DNA of 64,000 nt from Mycoplana azooxidifex (GCF_014196765.1 NZ_JACIEE010000005.1:62001-126000), one strand, 5' to 3'. Positions 1 through 9,239 are shown, counted from the stretch's first letter. Notes: generated by a model from the sequence alone, not told the origin. Program-made: numbers and translations.

Positions 1-1
1 G

Positions 2-1345
2 GTGGCGACGCTGCTGTCTGATTTCGGCATGCCGCAGGCGGTGTTGCGGTTCGTCGGCCAAGCGGATGGCGGGGAAGGCGCCCGTCCGGGCCTCGTCCTC
101 ACGCTGACGAAGCGCTTCGTGCTGACCACGAGCACGCTTGCCGTCGGCATCGTCGGCTACGCGCTCTGGCTGGACTATACCGGCGAGGCCACCGCCACGC
201 TGATCTGGATCGCGACGGCGGCCCTGTTCCTCTCCTATGCCTATTCGACGATGTCGCTGGGCGCAGCACAGGGGCTCGGCCGGTTTCGCGAAAGCAGCCT
301 CAACACGGCGATCGGCTGCCTGGTGCAGCCTTTCCTCGTCGCCCTCGGCGCCTTCCTGCTGGGACCGGCGGGCGCGATCTTCGGCCATGTCTTCCGCCAT
401 CTTCCGCAGGCGCTGTCCCTGCCGAAATACCTGAAGCCGGCATCGAAGGACATCGAGCCGGTGACGCCACCGATGAAGGCCTATGCGCGCAATGCCTGGC
501 TCTCCGGCGGCATGACCGCACTTCTGGGCTCGCGGGTGGAACTCGCCGTCATCGGCCTGTTCTTCAACCTGACCGCGGTCGGGCACTATGCGATCGCCTC
601 GACCATGGCCGGCATGGTCGTGCAGCTCTCCTATTTCCTGGTGGCCCCGCTGGTGCCGCTGTTCTCCCACCACAGCGACCGCGGCGACCATGCCGCGCTG
701 ACGAAATCCTACCAGCGCAGCCTGCTCGGCCTGTCGCTGGTGGTCGCCCCGATCTGCCTTGGCGGTGCCGCCATATCGCCGGTGCTGATTCCGCTGCTGT
801 TCGGCGAGGCCTTCCGCCCCTCGGTGGCGCTGTCCGTCGTCCTGCTCGGCTTCACCGTGTTCTCCGCCCTCATCACGGTGCCTTATCGCCTGATGCTGGC
901 GCGCGAGAAAAGCGGCGCGGTGCTGCGCCTTTCGGCCTGGGAAGGCATTGCCTGCATCGGCCTGCTCTTTGCGGCCGTCCCTCTCTTCGGCACGATGGGT
1001 GCTGCCGTCGTCAAGGGCCTGACGCTGACAGGAAGCTGCCTCTTCTGCCTCTGGTACTGCCACCGCCGCCTCGGCATCGCCTGCGACCTTCCGGCGCTGG
1101 CGAAGGTCTTGCTGGCCGCAATCCTGTGCGCGGCGGCAGCCGGTGCCTGCATCTGGTGGATGCCGAACCTGGCGGGGATGGTCTTGGGCATCTTCGCCGG
1201 CGCGATCGCCTACGCTCTCGCCCTCGCCGTCCTCGGCGCAGTCCCCGCAGAGGAGCGACGGCTGGTCGCCGATCTGGCCAGGGCCAGGCTGCCCGCGCCG
1301 GTCGCCGGCATGCTCAGCCGCGCCATCCTGGCCGGCCGCGGGTGA
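2..1345 (+). CDS. Polysaccharide/oligosaccharide flippase (Wzx/MATE-like), 5' end cut by window edge
   Basis: At least 447 residues of a polytopic inner-membrane protein made almost entirely of hydrophobic helices separated by short basic or polar loops, as in the polysaccharide-synthesis flippases that move undecaprenyl-linked sugar units across the inner membrane. The recognisable features are the repeated Gly/Ala/Leu-rich helices, an early G-A-A-Q-G-L-G-R motif between helices, and a C-terminal tail rich in Arg and Ala. The frame is open to the first base, so the GTG at 2 may be internal and the true start may lie upstream. No glycosyltransferase is visible next to it, so the polymer served (LPS, capsule or exopolysaccharide) cannot be told. 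It ends before an AT-richer patch that separates it from the zapA/tkt block. Confidence 0.75.
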   Translation: MATLLSDFGMPQAVLRFVGQADGGEGARPGLVLTLTKRFVLTTSTLAVGIVGYALWLDYTGEATATLIWIATAALFLSYAYSTMSLGAAQGLGRFRESSLNTAIGCLVQPFLVALGAFLLGPAGAIFGHVFRHLPQALSLPKYLKPASKDIEPVTPPMKAYARNAWLSGGMTALLGSRVELAVIGLFFNLTAVGHYAIASTMAGMVVQLSYFLVAPLVPLFSHHSDRGDHAALTKSYQRSLLGLSLVVAPICLGGAAISPVLIPLLFGEAFRPSVALSVVLLGFTVFSALITVPYRLMLAREKSGAVLRLSAWEGIACIGLLFAAVPLFGTMGAAVVKGLTLTGSCLFCLWYCHRRLGIACDLPALAKVLLAAILCAAAAGACIWWMPNLAGMVLGIFAGAIAYALALAVLGAVPAEERRLVADLARARLPAPVAGMLSRAILAGRG

Positions 1346-1489
1346 AATCGGCCGTCAGGCCGGTGCTATAGAAATTTCTTTTCACAGAAACGAAGCAAAT
1401 TAGGAAAGGCATCCAATTGCTTGTCAGTCATCTTCATGGGGCGACCTTTCGGTTTGCACCTACGTATGAACGTGCCTTTTATTTGGCAA

Positions 1490-1819
1490 CTATGGCGAGG
1501 AGTTCCTCATGTCAACGGCGCGACCACCCTGCCATCCTGTATTTGAAATCTTTATAAAGTCCTCAAAACCGCAACTGTCGCAGTGAATCCTAAATGCAAG
1601 CGTAAATCCATTCTTGGCCACACTGTGACATTGATCATTGTAGGGGTTCACTGCTTGCTGAGCATGGATGCCATGTTCAAGAACTCGGACGATCTGGTCA
1701 TCTGGACACTTCGGGCAAAAGAAATAAAAATAGTCGGTGTCGACTGTCGCGCCGCGCAACTTGCCGCCCTCTACGTCAGGCGAACCATGGTAGGGCTTCC
1801 CATTGTTGAACTGCTGCAT
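1490..1819 (-). CDS. Small zinc-ribbon-like hypothetical protein
   Basis: A 109-residue protein with two Cys-pair knuckles, F-C-P-K-C near residue 35 and H-C-D-S-C-G-F near residue 80, spaced as in a four-Cys zinc ribbon, with an additional Cys between them (N-D-Q-C-H). I do not recognise a family. The start is supported by a GGAGG ribosome-binding site 9 bases upstream of the ATG at 1819. The gene lies in a stretch that is visibly richer in A and T than the core genes on either side, which suggests recent acquisition. It lies downstream of the 6S RNA gene on the same strand, where many proteobacteria have the 5-formyltetrahydrofolate cyclo-ligase gene. Metal binding is inferred from the Cys spacing only. 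Confidence 0.6.
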   Translation of the reverse strand: MQQFNNGKPYHGSPDVEGGKLRGATVDTDYFYFFCPKCPDDQIVRVLEHGIHAQQAVNPYNDQCHSVAKNGFTLAFRIHCDSCGFEDFIKISNTGWQGGRAVDMRNSSP

Positions 1820-1994
1820 TGCTGTTCATCCTCCAAGCCATCGGATAGTTGACCAAGGTGCACCCGATCCCAATGGCCATCAAACGGAGAGTCCATGTCT
1901 GCTGGCATGCGTGAGGTTCGCTGACATTTACGCCGAGGATCAGCCGAAAACATTGAAATTGAAGAGAAAGAGCGCGATCCGTGGCGACCGATGG

Positions 1995-2130
1995 CATTTT
2001 ACGATCCCGGGTGCCTACAAAGTAGGTGGGCGCCGTGTGTCCGAACCCACGGGTCCGGCCAGGGACAGCTCCCTTGAGATCGTGTATGGCCCCGGGGAAT
2101 GTTGTTGCCTGTCGGGAAGCACAGATCGCT
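1995..2130 (-). ncRNA. ssrS: Probable 6S RNA (ssrS), regulator of RNA polymerase
   Basis: Read on the minus strand this segment can fold into the 6S rod. The ends pair (CGATC near 2125 with GATCG near 2004). A long internal stem uses GGCCA with TGGCC. The apical hairpin AGGGA/TCCCT has a four-base loop. The 3' part carries the hairpin CCTAC-TTT-GTAGG, which I associate with rhizobial 6S RNAs. It lies immediately downstream of zapA, the standard place for ssrS in many proteobacteria. 6S RNA binds the housekeeping sigma holoenzyme and restrains transcription in stationary phase. Both ends are approximate; the 5' end was set from a TATATC -10 box just upstream. Confidence 0.72.
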
Positions 2131-2135
2131 AGGTA

Positions 2136-2141
2136 GATATA
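2136..2141 (-). promoter_or_regulatory. Putative -10 element of the 6S RNA gene
   Basis: TATATC on the minus strand lies about 7 bases before the predicted 6S 5' end. No good -35 hexamer was found at the usual spacing, so transcripts may also enter from zapA. Confidence 0.4.
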
Positions 2142-2178
2142 GGATGAAAGCGGGCGGTCCGCCAGTGGCTATCTTGCC

Positions 2179-2550
2179 TCAGTTCGCGGCCGGCTTACCG
2201 GAAAGCTTCGCGGTCATGCCCTGGATCTGGCTCGTCAGCTCGCCGATCGCGGCAGCGATCGCCTCTTCTTCACGCGAGACCTCGGCGACCGCGCTGTCGC
2301 GTCCCTTGCGCAGCTCCCCCACCTCGCCTTCGAGCGCCGCCAGCCGGCGGGTCATCTCGCTCAGTTCGTCCATGATCATGATGCCGGCCATGACCGTCAG
2401 GCGCAGGTCGCCGATTTCGCCGAACTGGCCCTTGAGGTGGCTGACATAGCGGTCGAAGCCGGCAGCGAGGTCGGTCAGGTGCTGCTCCTGTCCCTCCTCG
2501 CAGGCCATGCGATAGGCCTTGCCATCGATTAGAACCGTTACTTGCGCCAT
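2179..2550 (-). CDS. zapA: Cell division protein ZapA
   Basis: A 123-residue protein with the ZapA layout. An N-terminal beta/alpha head (residues 1-50) opens M-A-Q-V-T-V-L-I-D-G-K-A-Y and contains the H-L-T-D-L-A-A-G-F-D helix. A long C-terminal coiled coil (about 65-115) includes the heptad-like L-A-A-L-E-G-E-V-G-E-L. ZapA binds FtsZ and bundles protofilaments at mid-cell. The length matches alphaproteobacterial homologues. The gene is read together with the DUF4164 gene upstream (42-base gap) and is followed by the 6S RNA gene. Confidence 0.9.
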   Translation of the reverse strand: MAQVTVLIDGKAYRMACEEGQEQHLTDLAAGFDRYVSHLKGQFGEIGDLRLTVMAGIMIMDELSEMTRRLAALEGEVGELRKGRDSAVAEVSREEEAIAAAIGELTSQIQGMTAKLSGKPAAN

Positions 2551-2592
2551 CGAAAACTCCCGCCCTGTCTCACGTGGTATCGGCGCGCATCG

Positions 2593-2865
2593 TCAGCGGT
2601 CGAGAACCGCCCTGATCGTTTCCATGGCCGTGACCAGCCGGCGGGAGACCTCGCGGTTGACCTCCTCGAGCCGGTTCGCCCGGAATTCCGCCTGGTCCAG
2701 TTCCTGGGCCAGGCGCGAGCGGTCGACATTGACGCGACGAACCTCGCCCTCGATCTCGCCGTGATCGCGCTCGCGGTCGAAACGCATGTCGAGGGCGTTG
2801 TCGAGGCTCGTCAAAGCCTTGCTCAACTCCTCGACCGCCGCTCTGATTGTTTCTCCTGCCGCCAT
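2593..2865 (-). CDS. DUF4164 coiled-coil protein
   Basis: A 90-residue, highly charged, predicted all-helical protein with long runs of E, R, D and L in heptad-like spacing over most of its length (about residues 10-85). It fits DUF4164, a small rhizobial coiled-coil family found beside zapA. It has no signal peptide or membrane segment. Co-transcription with zapA (gap 42 bases, same strand) suggests a role connected to the division ring, but no function is established. Both genes read away from tkt, leaving a 327-base divergent promoter region. Confidence 0.75.
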   Translation of the reverse strand: MAAGETIRAAVEELSKALTSLDNALDMRFDRERDHGEIEGEVRRVNVDRSRLAQELDQAEFRANRLEEVNREVSRRLVTAMETIRAVLDR

Positions 2866-3192
2866 GACGCCTTCACCGGCACATCAGTCACGGACGAATC
2901 GCCGTGTGAGCTGTTTGCTTCAAGGTCTTGACAGTATTCAACATCGAACTCCAGCGTCAACCGCCCGTCCGGACTGCGGCCGCTTCCGCTGTGGATGATG
3001 TTTTTGCGCTGCGAAGACACAGGTTTCCCGAGACGAAAATACCATGCAAATTCCGGCGGCAGATCGCCGCAAATTGGGGCAAAAGCGGCGCAATTCGTTG
3101 ACTTGCGCAGTGCACCTGCTATGTGTCACCCGCTTCCTAACCGGTGACCCAACTGGCATCGGCCCTGACACCCCGATTGATTTGGAACAGTC
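2866..3192 (+). promoter_or_regulatory. Divergent intergenic region with candidate tkt promoter
   Basis: This region has no gene. On the plus strand TTGACT at 3098-3103 and TATGTG at 3120-3125 are 16 bases apart, a plausible sigma-70-type promoter about 65 bases upstream of the tkt start. The minus-strand promoter for the DUF4164/zapA unit should also be here but is not obvious. A CbbR or other operator could not be identified. Confidence 0.45.
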
Positions 3193-5175
3193 ATGATCTC
3201 TCGCGAAAAACACGACCGGATGGCGAATGCTATTCGCTTCCTTTCCATGGACGCCGTGGAAAAGGCAAACTCCGGCCATCCCGGCCTTCCGATGGGTGCC
3301 GCGGACATCGCAACGGTCCTTTTTACCCGCTTCATGACCTTCGACCCGAAGGCTCCGTCCTGGCCGAACCGCGACCGCTTCGTGCTGTCGGCCGGCCATG
3401 GCTCGATGCTGCTCTATTCGCTCCTCTACCTGACGGGCTATGAGGACATCACGATCGACGAGATCAAGAACTTCCGCCAGCTCGGCGCCAGGACCGCCGG
3501 CCACCCGGAATACGGCCATGCCGCCGGCATCGAGACGACCACGGGTCCGCTCGGCCAGGGCATCGCCAACTCGGTCGGCATGGCGATCGCCGAGCGCAAG
3601 CTGCGCGAGGAGTTCGGCTCCGACCTGATGGAGCACTACACCTACGTCCTCGTCGGCGACGGCTGCCTGATGGAAGGCATCAGCCAGGAGGCGATCGCCC
3701 TTGCCGGCCACCTGAAGCTCAACAAGCTGATCGTGTTCTGGGACGACAACAACATCTCGATCGACGGTCCGATCTCGATCGCCGACAGTACCGACCAGCA
3801 CGCCCGCTTCCGCGCCAGCCAGTGGAACACGATCGCCGTCGACGGCCATGACCCGGACGCGATTGCAGCCGCGGTCGAACAGGCGCAGAAGTCCGACAAG
3901 CCGACCATGATCGCCTGCAAGACGACCATCGGTTTCGGCGCGCCGAACAAGGCCGGCACCCACAAGGTCCACGGCTCGCCGCTCGGCGCCGAGGAAATCG
4001 CCGCCACCCGCAAGGCGCTGAACTGGGAGGCTGAAGCCTTCTCCGTTCCCTCCGACGTGCTCGACGCCTGGCGCCTGGCCGGCCTGCGCTCCACCAAGGC
4101 GCACAGGGAATGGCAGGAGCGCCTGGAGAAGGCCGACCCGGAGAAGAAGGCACAGTTCGTCCGCCGCTTCGCCGGCGAACTGGAGAGCGGCCTCGATTCG
4201 GCCATCAGCGCCTACAAGAAGAAGCTGGCCGAGACCAAGCCGAACCCGGCGACCCGCAAGGCCTCCGAGGATGCGCTGGAAGTCATCAACGGCGTGCTGA
4301 AGGAAACGATCGGCGGCTCCGCCGACCTGACCGGCTCCAACAACACCAAGACCAGCCAGACCAAGTCGATCACGCCTGACGACTTCTCCGGCCGCTACAT
4401 CCACTACGGCGTGCGCGAGCACGGCATGGCGGCGGCGATGAACGGCATGGCCCTGCACGGCGGCCTCATCCCCTACTCCGGCGGCTTCCTGATCTTCTCG
4501 GACTATTGCCGTCCGTCGATCCGACTTGCGGCCCTCATGGGCATCCGCGTCATCCACGTCCTGACCCACGATTCCATCGGTCTCGGCGAAGACGGCCCGA
4601 CGCACCAGCCGGTCGAGCAGATGGCAGCACTCCGCGCCATCCCGAACCTGATGATGTTCCGCCCGGCCGATGCCACCGAGACGGTGGAGTGCTGGCAACT
4701 GGCGCTCGAGCACAAGCAGCGCCCCTCCGGCATCGCCCTGACACGCCAGAACCTCATGGCCGTCCGCACCGAGTTCGAGGAAGAGAACCTGTGCGCCAAG
4801 GGCGCCTATGACCTGATCTCCGCATCCGACGCCAAGGTGACGATCTTCGCCACCGGCTCGGAAGTCGAGATCGCGGTCAAGGCCTGCGAGGCGCTGACGG
4901 CCAAGGGCGTTTCCACCCGCGTCGTCTCCGTTCCCTGCTTCGAGCTGTTCTACGAGCAGCCGGAAGCCTACCAGAAGGCGATCATCGGCAACTCGCCGGT
5001 CAAGATCGCCGTCGAGGCCGGCATCCGCCAGGGCTGGGACCACATCATCGGCTCGGACGGCACCTTCATCGGCATGTCGTCCTTCGGCGCGTCGGGCCCC
5101 TACAAGGAGCTCTACAAGCACTTCGGCATCACGCCGGAGGCCGTCGTCGCCGCCGCCGAAAAGAAGCTCGGCTGA
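3193..5175 (+). CDS. tkt: Transketolase
   Basis: A 660-residue thiamine-diphosphate enzyme that moves two-carbon ketol units between sugar phosphates in the non-oxidative pentose-phosphate (and Calvin) pathway. The N-terminal PP domain has the G-H-G-S-M segment near residue 64 and the ThDP/metal motif G-D-G-C-L-M-E-G near 155, closing with D-D-N-N about 30 residues later. The Pyr domain (about 350-530) has R-E-H-G-M and the [11 protein letters not shown] motif. A C-terminal transketolase domain ends near 655. The length is normal for the family. It is followed 66 bases later by gap on the same strand, and then pgk and fba, so the cluster supplies and uses triose phosphates. Confidence 0.97.
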   Translation: MISREKHDRMANAIRFLSMDAVEKANSGHPGLPMGAADIATVLFTRFMTFDPKAPSWPNRDRFVLSAGHGSMLLYSLLYLTGYEDITIDEIKNFRQLGARTAGHPEYGHAAGIETTTGPLGQGIANSVGMAIAERKLREEFGSDLMEHYTYVLVGDGCLMEGISQEAIALAGHLKLNKLIVFWDDNNISIDGPISIADSTDQHARFRASQWNTIAVDGHDPDAIAAAVEQAQKSDKPTMIACKTTIGFGAPNKAGTHKVHGSPLGAEEIAATRKALNWEAEAFSVPSDVLDAWRLAGLRSTKAHREWQERLEKADPEKKAQFVRRFAGELESGLDSAISAYKKKLAETKPNPATRKASEDALEVINGVLKETIGGSADLTGSNNTKTSQTKSITPDDFSGRYIHYGVREHGMAAAMNGMALHGGLIPYSGGFLIFSDYCRPSIRLAALMGIRVIHVLTHDSIGLGEDGPTHQPVEQMAALRAIPNLMMFRPADATETVECWQLALEHKQRPSGIALTRQNLMAVRTEFEEENLCAKGAYDLISASDAKVTIFATGSEVEIAVKACEALTAKGVSTRVVSVPCFELFYEQPEAYQKAIIGNSPVKIAVEAGIRQGWDHIIGSDGTFIGMSSFGASGPYKELYKHFGITPEAVVAAAEKKLG

Positions 5176-5241
5176 TCCGTTCCGGCGCGCGGCTCAGCCG
5201 TGCGCCCTTCCACATATCATGTTGACAGGGAGAGACCCGAA

Positions 5242-6252
5242 ATGACCGTGAAAGTTGCCATCAACGGATTTGGCCGCATCGGCCGCAACGTCCTGCGCGC
5301 GATCGTCGAATCCGGCCGCACCGACATCGAAGTCGTGGCGATCAACGACCTTGGTCCGGTCGAGACCAATGCCCACCTGCTGCGCTACGATTCGATCCAC
5401 GGCAAGTTCCCGGCCGAGGTGAAGGTCGAGGGCGACACCATCACCGTCGGCGGCGGCAAGCCGATCAAGGTCACCGCAATCAAGGATCCGGCCACCCTTC
5501 CCCACAAGGAACTGGGTGTCGACATCGCCCTGGAATGCACCGGCATCTTCACGGCACGCGACAAGGCGGCCCTGCACCTGCAGGCCGGCGCCAAGCGCGT
5601 CATCGTCTCGGCCCCGGCCGACGGCGCCGACCTGACCGTCGTCTTCGGCGTCAACAACGACCAGTTGACCAAGGAGCACCTGGTCATCTCCAACGCGTCG
5701 TGCACCACCAACTGCCTGGTTCCGGTGGTCAAGGTTCTCGACGACGTGGTCGGCATCGACCACGGCTTCATGACCACGATCCACTCCTACACCGGCGACC
5801 AGCCGACGCTGGACACGATGCACAAGGATCTCTACCGCGCCCGCGCGGCAGCGCTGTCGATGATCCCGACCTCGACGGGTGCTGCCAAGGCCGTCGGCCT
5901 CGTGCTGCCGCACCTCAAGGGCAAGCTCGACGGCACCTCGATCCGCGTGCCGACCCCGAACGTCTCGGTCGTCGACTTCAAGTTCGTCGCCAAGCGCGAC
6001 ACCACGGTCCAGGAAATCAACGACGCCATCAAGGCCGCCGCCAACGGCGCCCTGAAGGGCATCCTCGGCTACACCGACGAGCCGCTGGTCTCGCGCGACT
6101 TCAACCATGACAGCCATTCGTCGATCTTCGCGATCGACCAGACCAAGGTCATGGAAGGCAAGTTCGTCCGTATCCTCTCCTGGTACGACAACGAATGGGG
6201 CTTCTCCAACCGCATGGCCGACACCGCCGTCGCCTTCGCCAAGCTGATCTGA
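5242..6252 (+). CDS. gap: Glyceraldehyde-3-phosphate dehydrogenase (type I)
   Basis: A 336-residue NAD-type GAPDH oxidising glyceraldehyde 3-phosphate to 1,3-bisphosphoglycerate. The Rossmann start G-F-G-R-I-G-R-N is at residues 8-15, and the catalytic motif S-N-A-S-C-T-T-N-C places the nucleophile at Cys154. The C-terminal [11 protein letters not shown] motif is intact. The ATG at 5242 is chosen because it gives the conserved [10 protein letters not shown] start and has a GGGAGAG site just upstream; the frame is open 14 codons further back without support. It lies between tkt and pgk. Confidence 0.97.
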   Translation: MTVKVAINGFGRIGRNVLRAIVESGRTDIEVVAINDLGPVETNAHLLRYDSIHGKFPAEVKVEGDTITVGGGKPIKVTAIKDPATLPHKELGVDIALECTGIFTARDKAALHLQAGAKRVIVSAPADGADLTVVFGVNNDQLTKEHLVISNASCTTNCLVPVVKVLDDVVGIDHGFMTTIHSYTGDQPTLDTMHKDLYRARAAALSMIPTSTGAAKAVGLVLPHLKGKLDGTSIRVPTPNVSVVDFKFVAKRDTTVQEINDAIKAAANGALKGILGYTDEPLVSRDFNHDSHSSIFAIDQTKVMEGKFVRILSWYDNEWGFSNRMADTAVAFAKLI

Positions 6253-6263
6253 TCGAAATACCA

Positions 6264-6293
6264 CGACACCCGGGCAGCGATGTCCGGGTGTCG
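6264..6293 (+). terminator. Hairpin after gap (weak terminator or 3' stabiliser)
   Basis: CGACACCCGG pairs with CCGGGTGTCG across a 10-base loop. The downstream sequence has only ACCTTTG, so the U-run is weak and read-through into pgk is possible. Confidence 0.45.
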
Positions 6294-6322
6294 ACCTTTG
6301 AGGCCATCGTGACTGAGGTGCC

Positions 6323-6452
6323 CCCATACTTCCGTCACCCCGGACTTGATCCGGGGTCCAGCAGCGCCGCGTCGGCGGCGCGAAAGTGTCTATTGCGCTC
6401 AAGGACTTGAGCGCGCTGGATGCCGGATCAAGTCCGGCATGACGAAGATGGG
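6323..6452. repeat. REP-like palindromic intergenic repeat
   Basis: The left arm holds TCACCCCGGACTTGATCCGG near 6335-6353, itself a hairpin. The right arm holds its inverted counterpart near 6415-6445 (CTGGATGCCGGATCAAGTCC followed by GGCATGACGAAG). The centre is a G/C-rich spacer. Elements of this shape are dispersed in rhizobial and other alphaproteobacterial genomes; copy number in this genome cannot be seen. A shorter relative sits at 28133-28155. Confidence 0.7.
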
Positions 6453-6592
6453 TGCGTTCACGTCCGGGTGCCCGGAAATCTCCTGCCTTCTGGCGTGAAG
6501 GCGGGAAACGCACAATGCAAATCGCCAGCGCAGATACGTGCGTTCGTATCGAGGCGCGGCGCTTCAGGCCCAGAATACGAGGAGCGGTGCCC

Positions 6593-7789
6593 ATGACCTT
6601 CAAGACCCTGGACGACCTCAACGACATCGCCGGCAAGCGCGTCCTTGTCCGCGTCGACCTCAACGTCCCCGTCAAGGACGGCAAGGTGACGGACGCGACC
6701 CGCATCGAGCGCGTCGCCCCCACCATCCTCGAACTGTCGAAGAAGGGCGCCAAGGTCGTCCTGCTCGCCCATTTCGGCCGCCCGAAGGGCGAGCCGGTCG
6801 CCGACCAGTCGCTAGGCCTGATCGTACCCGCCGTAAACGACGTGCTGGGCAAGCAGGTCGCCTTCGCGCAGGACTGCATCGGCGACAAGGCAAAGGCCGC
6901 CGTCGACGCGCTGAAAAACGGCGACATCCTGCTTCTCGAAAACACCCGCTTCCACAAGGGCGAGGAGAAGAACGACACCGACTTCGCCAAGGCGCTTGCG
7001 GCAAACGGCGACATTTACGTCAACGACGCCTTCTCCGCCGCCCACCGCGCCCATGCCTCGACGGAAGGCCTCGCCCATCTGCTGCCCGCCTATGCCGGCC
7101 GCACCATGCAGGCAGAGCTCGAAGCGCTCGAAAAGGGTCTCGGCAATCCGAAGCGCCCGGTCGTCGCCATCGTCGGCGGCGCCAAGGTTTCCACCAAGAT
7201 CGATCTCCTGACGAACCTGGTGAAGAAGGTCGACGCGCTGGTCATCGGCGGCGGCATGGCCAACACCTTCCTCGCCGCCCGCGGCACCGACGTCGGCAAG
7301 TCGCTCTGCGAGCACGACCTTGCCGACACCGCCAAGCAGATCATGATCGAGGCCGCCACCGCCGGCTGCGCGATCATCCTCCCCGAGGACGGCGTCGTCG
7401 CCCGCGAGTTCAAGGCCGGTGCCGACAACCAGGTGGTGGCGATCGACAAGATCCCCGCCGACGCGATGGTGCTGGACGTCGGCCCGAAGTCGGTCGAGGC
7501 GGTCAACGCCTGGATCTCGCGCGCCGAAACGCTGGTCTGGAACGGCCCGCTCGGCGCCTTCGAGATCGCACCCTTCGACACCGCGACCGTCGCGGCGGCA
7601 GAGCATGCGGCAGCGCGCACGAAAGAAGGCGCGCTGGTCTCGGTTGCCGGCGGCGGCGACACGGTCGCAGCCCTCAACCATGCCGGTGTCGCCGACGACT
7701 TCACCTACGTCTCCACCGCCGGCGGCGCCTTCCTCGAATGGATGGAAGGAAAGCCGCTCCCGGGCGTCGATATCCTCCGGCAGAAGTAG
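6593..7789 (+). CDS. pgk: Phosphoglycerate kinase
   Basis: A 398-residue monomeric kinase making ATP and 3-phosphoglycerate from 1,3-bisphosphoglycerate. The N-domain carries the R-V-D-L-N-V-P substrate motif near residue 20 and A-H-F-G-R-P-K near 60. The C-domain carries G-G-A-K-V-S-T-K near 198 and the nucleotide motif G-G-G-D-T-V-A-A near 352. The ATG at 6593 has a GAGGAG site and gives the family N-terminus M-T-F-K-T-L-D-D; the frame is open upstream but that part is not PGK-like. It is followed by a strong terminator before fba. Confidence 0.97.
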   Translation: MTFKTLDDLNDIAGKRVLVRVDLNVPVKDGKVTDATRIERVAPTILELSKKGAKVVLLAHFGRPKGEPVADQSLGLIVPAVNDVLGKQVAFAQDCIGDKAKAAVDALKNGDILLLENTRFHKGEEKNDTDFAKALAANGDIYVNDAFSAAHRAHASTEGLAHLLPAYAGRTMQAELEALEKGLGNPKRPVVAIVGGAKVSTKIDLLTNLVKKVDALVIGGGMANTFLAARGTDVGKSLCEHDLADTAKQIMIEAATAGCAIILPEDGVVAREFKAGADNQVVAIDKIPADAMVLDVGPKSVEAVNAWISRAETLVWNGPLGAFEIAPFDTATVAAAEHAAARTKEGALVSVAGGGDTVAALNHAGVADDFTYVSTAGGAFLEWMEGKPLPGVDILRQK

Positions 7790-7815
7790 GCCGGCCGGCA
7801 TCGCCGAACCGACCG

Positions 7816-7849
7816 ATGGCCCTCTCCATTCGCTGGAGAGGGCCATTTT
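7816..7849 (+). terminator. Rho-independent terminator after pgk
   Basis: A 12-bp perfect stem (7816-7827 with 7835-7846) closes a 7-base loop and is followed by TTT. It separates pgk from the aldolase gene, so fba needs its own promoter between about 7850 and 7945. Confidence 0.8.
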
Positions 7850-7959
7850 CGTTGACGCGCCGGATGCCGCGGTCGAAGATATGGACAAGACGGCCACCAG
7901 ATCGTCGTCGAAGACTGGCAGCGGGAAACGGAAACTAGCCCCACGGCAAGGAGAAGCGC

Positions 7960-8985
7960 ATGAGCGAACGACTGGAAGACATCGCCGCCCGCATGATGAC
8001 GGCCGGCAAGGGATTGCTTGCCGCGGACGAATCCACGGCCACCATCAAGAAGCGCTTCGACACGATCGGCCTGGAATCGACGGAGACATCGCGCCGCGAC
8101 TATCGCCAGATGCTGCTCACCGCCGACGAGGCGATGCGCGAGTCGATATCCGGCGTCATCCTCTATGAGGAGACGCTGTTCCAGGCGGCGTCCGACGGCA
8201 GGACGCTTGCCGAGATCATCGTCGCGGCCGGAGCCGTGCCGGGCATCAAGGTCGATACCGGCGCCAAGCCGATGGCGCTCTTTCCCGGCGAGACCGTCAC
8301 CGAAGGCCTCGACGGCCTGGCGGCCCGCCTTGCGAAATACTATGCGGCGGGCGCCCGCTTTGCCAAGTGGCGCGCAGCACTGGCGGTGTCCGACACGCTT
8401 CCGAGCTTCGGCGCCATCAAGGCCAATGCGCACGCGCTCGCCCGCTATGCCGCACTCTGCCAGCAGGCCGGCATCGTGCCGATCGTCGAGCCCGAGGTGC
8501 TGATGGACGGCGAACCGGGCAATCACACGATCGAGCGTTCCGAAGCGGTGACGGAAGAGACGCTGCGCATCACCTTCGAGGAACTGGCCGACCAGCGCGT
8601 CTCGCTCGAGGGCATGATCCTCAAGCCCTCCATGGTCATCGACGGCAGGAAGGCGCGCAGGGCATCGGTGCAGGAGGTGGCCGAGCGGACGCTGCGCGTG
8701 CTCAAGCGTACCGTGCCCGCAGCCGTCCCCGGCATCGCCTTCCTCTCCGGCGGCCAATCGACCGAGGAGGCGACCGCGCACCTTTCGGCGATGAACGCCA
8801 TGGGACCGCTCCCCTGGGCGCTGACCTTCTCCTATGGCCGCGCCCTGCAGACCGAGGCGCTGGAAGCCTGGGGCGGAAGGCCGGAAAACATCGCCGCCGG
8901 CAAGCGCGCCTTCAGCCACCGCGCCAGGATGTGCAGCCTCGCGGCGCGGGGGAAATGGACCAAGGAATTGGAGAAGGCGGCCTGA
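7960..8985 (+). CDS. fba: Class I fructose-bisphosphate aldolase
   Basis: A 341-residue aldolase of the metal-independent, Schiff-base type that cleaves fructose 1,6-bisphosphate (and may condense other triose phosphates). Diagnostic segments are L-A-A-D-E-S-T-A-T-I-K-K-R near residue 22, G-A-R-F-A-K-W-R near 133, the Schiff-base lysine in I-L-K-P-S-M (Lys222), and L-S-G-G-Q-S near 263. Length and motifs match the eukaryote-like class I family found in rhizobia rather than the zinc class II enzyme. The start has an AAGGAGAAG site. It closes the tkt-gap-pgk-fba block but is a separate transcription unit. Confidence 0.95.
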   Translation: MSERLEDIAARMMTAGKGLLAADESTATIKKRFDTIGLESTETSRRDYRQMLLTADEAMRESISGVILYEETLFQAASDGRTLAEIIVAAGAVPGIKVDTGAKPMALFPGETVTEGLDGLAARLAKYYAAGARFAKWRAALAVSDTLPSFGAIKANAHALARYAALCQQAGIVPIVEPEVLMDGEPGNHTIERSEAVTEETLRITFEELADQRVSLEGMILKPSMVIDGRKARRASVQEVAERTLRVLKRTVPAAVPGIAFLSGGQSTEEATAHLSAMNAMGPLPWALTFSYGRALQTEALEAWGGRPENIAAGKRAFSHRARMCSLAARGKWTKELEKAA

Positions 8986-9028
8986 GGCGTCCCGCGCTGC
9001 GTCAACAATAGCAGAAGAAAGCCCTTGC

Positions 9029-9097
9029 ATGACCGCTGCAAGCACCTACATTGCTTTCATCATCAACGAACAGAAAGGAAGGTGGTCCAATGTCTAA
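9029..9097 (+). CDS. Possible 22-residue leader peptide
   Basis: ATG at 9029 opens a 22-codon frame with sequence M-T-A-A-S-T-Y-I-A-F-I-I-N-E-Q ending in W-S-N-V, stopping at TAA 9095-9097 inside the start region of the next frame. Its own ribosome-binding site is weak (AGAAGAAAG), so it may not be translated. The overlap with the following frame would allow translational coupling. Confidence 0.3.
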   Translation: MTAASTYIAFIINEQKGRWSNV

Positions 9098-9164
9098 TGA
9101 GATTTCGGTCTTCGTGACGGCAGTGGGAAATGCGGTGGCAGAAGCGAGGCAGCCCTCGTTCTGA
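9090..9164 (+). CDS. Possible 24-residue microprotein
   Basis: ATG at 9090 is preceded by a strong GGAAGG site and opens a 24-codon frame (M-S-N-E-I-S-V-F-V-T-A-V-G-N-A-V-A-E-A-R ending P-S-F). The peptide could form one amphipathic helix. It overlaps the preceding frame by 8 bases in a different phase and is followed by hairpins at 9192-9206 and 9217-9239. I know no family for it; it could equally be part of a regulatory RNA. Confidence 0.4.
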   Translation: MSNEISVFVTAVGNAVAEARQPSF

Positions 9165-9216
9165 CCCAACCTTCCTCGGCCCAATGGCCGCGGCCTGTCA
9201 CAGGCCAAACCTCATG

Positions 9217-9239
9217 GAGGGCCGCCCAGTGCGGCCCTC
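9217..9239 (+). terminator. Hairpin after the small reading frames
   Basis: GAGGGCCGC pairs with GCGGCCCTC around CCAGT. The 3' side is only weakly U-rich (TTCG), so this is a candidate terminator. The upstream GGCCGCGGCC (9186-9195) could compete for the right arm. Confidence 0.5.

Larger units (their letters stand above)
6253..6592. other. Intergenic region between gap and pgk
   Basis: This 340-base non-coding stretch holds a 10-bp perfect hairpin right after gap (6264-6293), which may stabilise the gap transcript or act as a weak terminator, and a roughly 130-base palindromic repeat (6323-6452). The rest leads into the pgk ribosome-binding site (GAGGAG near 6579). Confidence 0.7.

Noticed and set aside
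2938-5121. A 727-codon open frame antisense to tkt.
   Set aside because: Same cause: mirror of a highly biased coding gene, without ribosome-binding site or recognisable domain.
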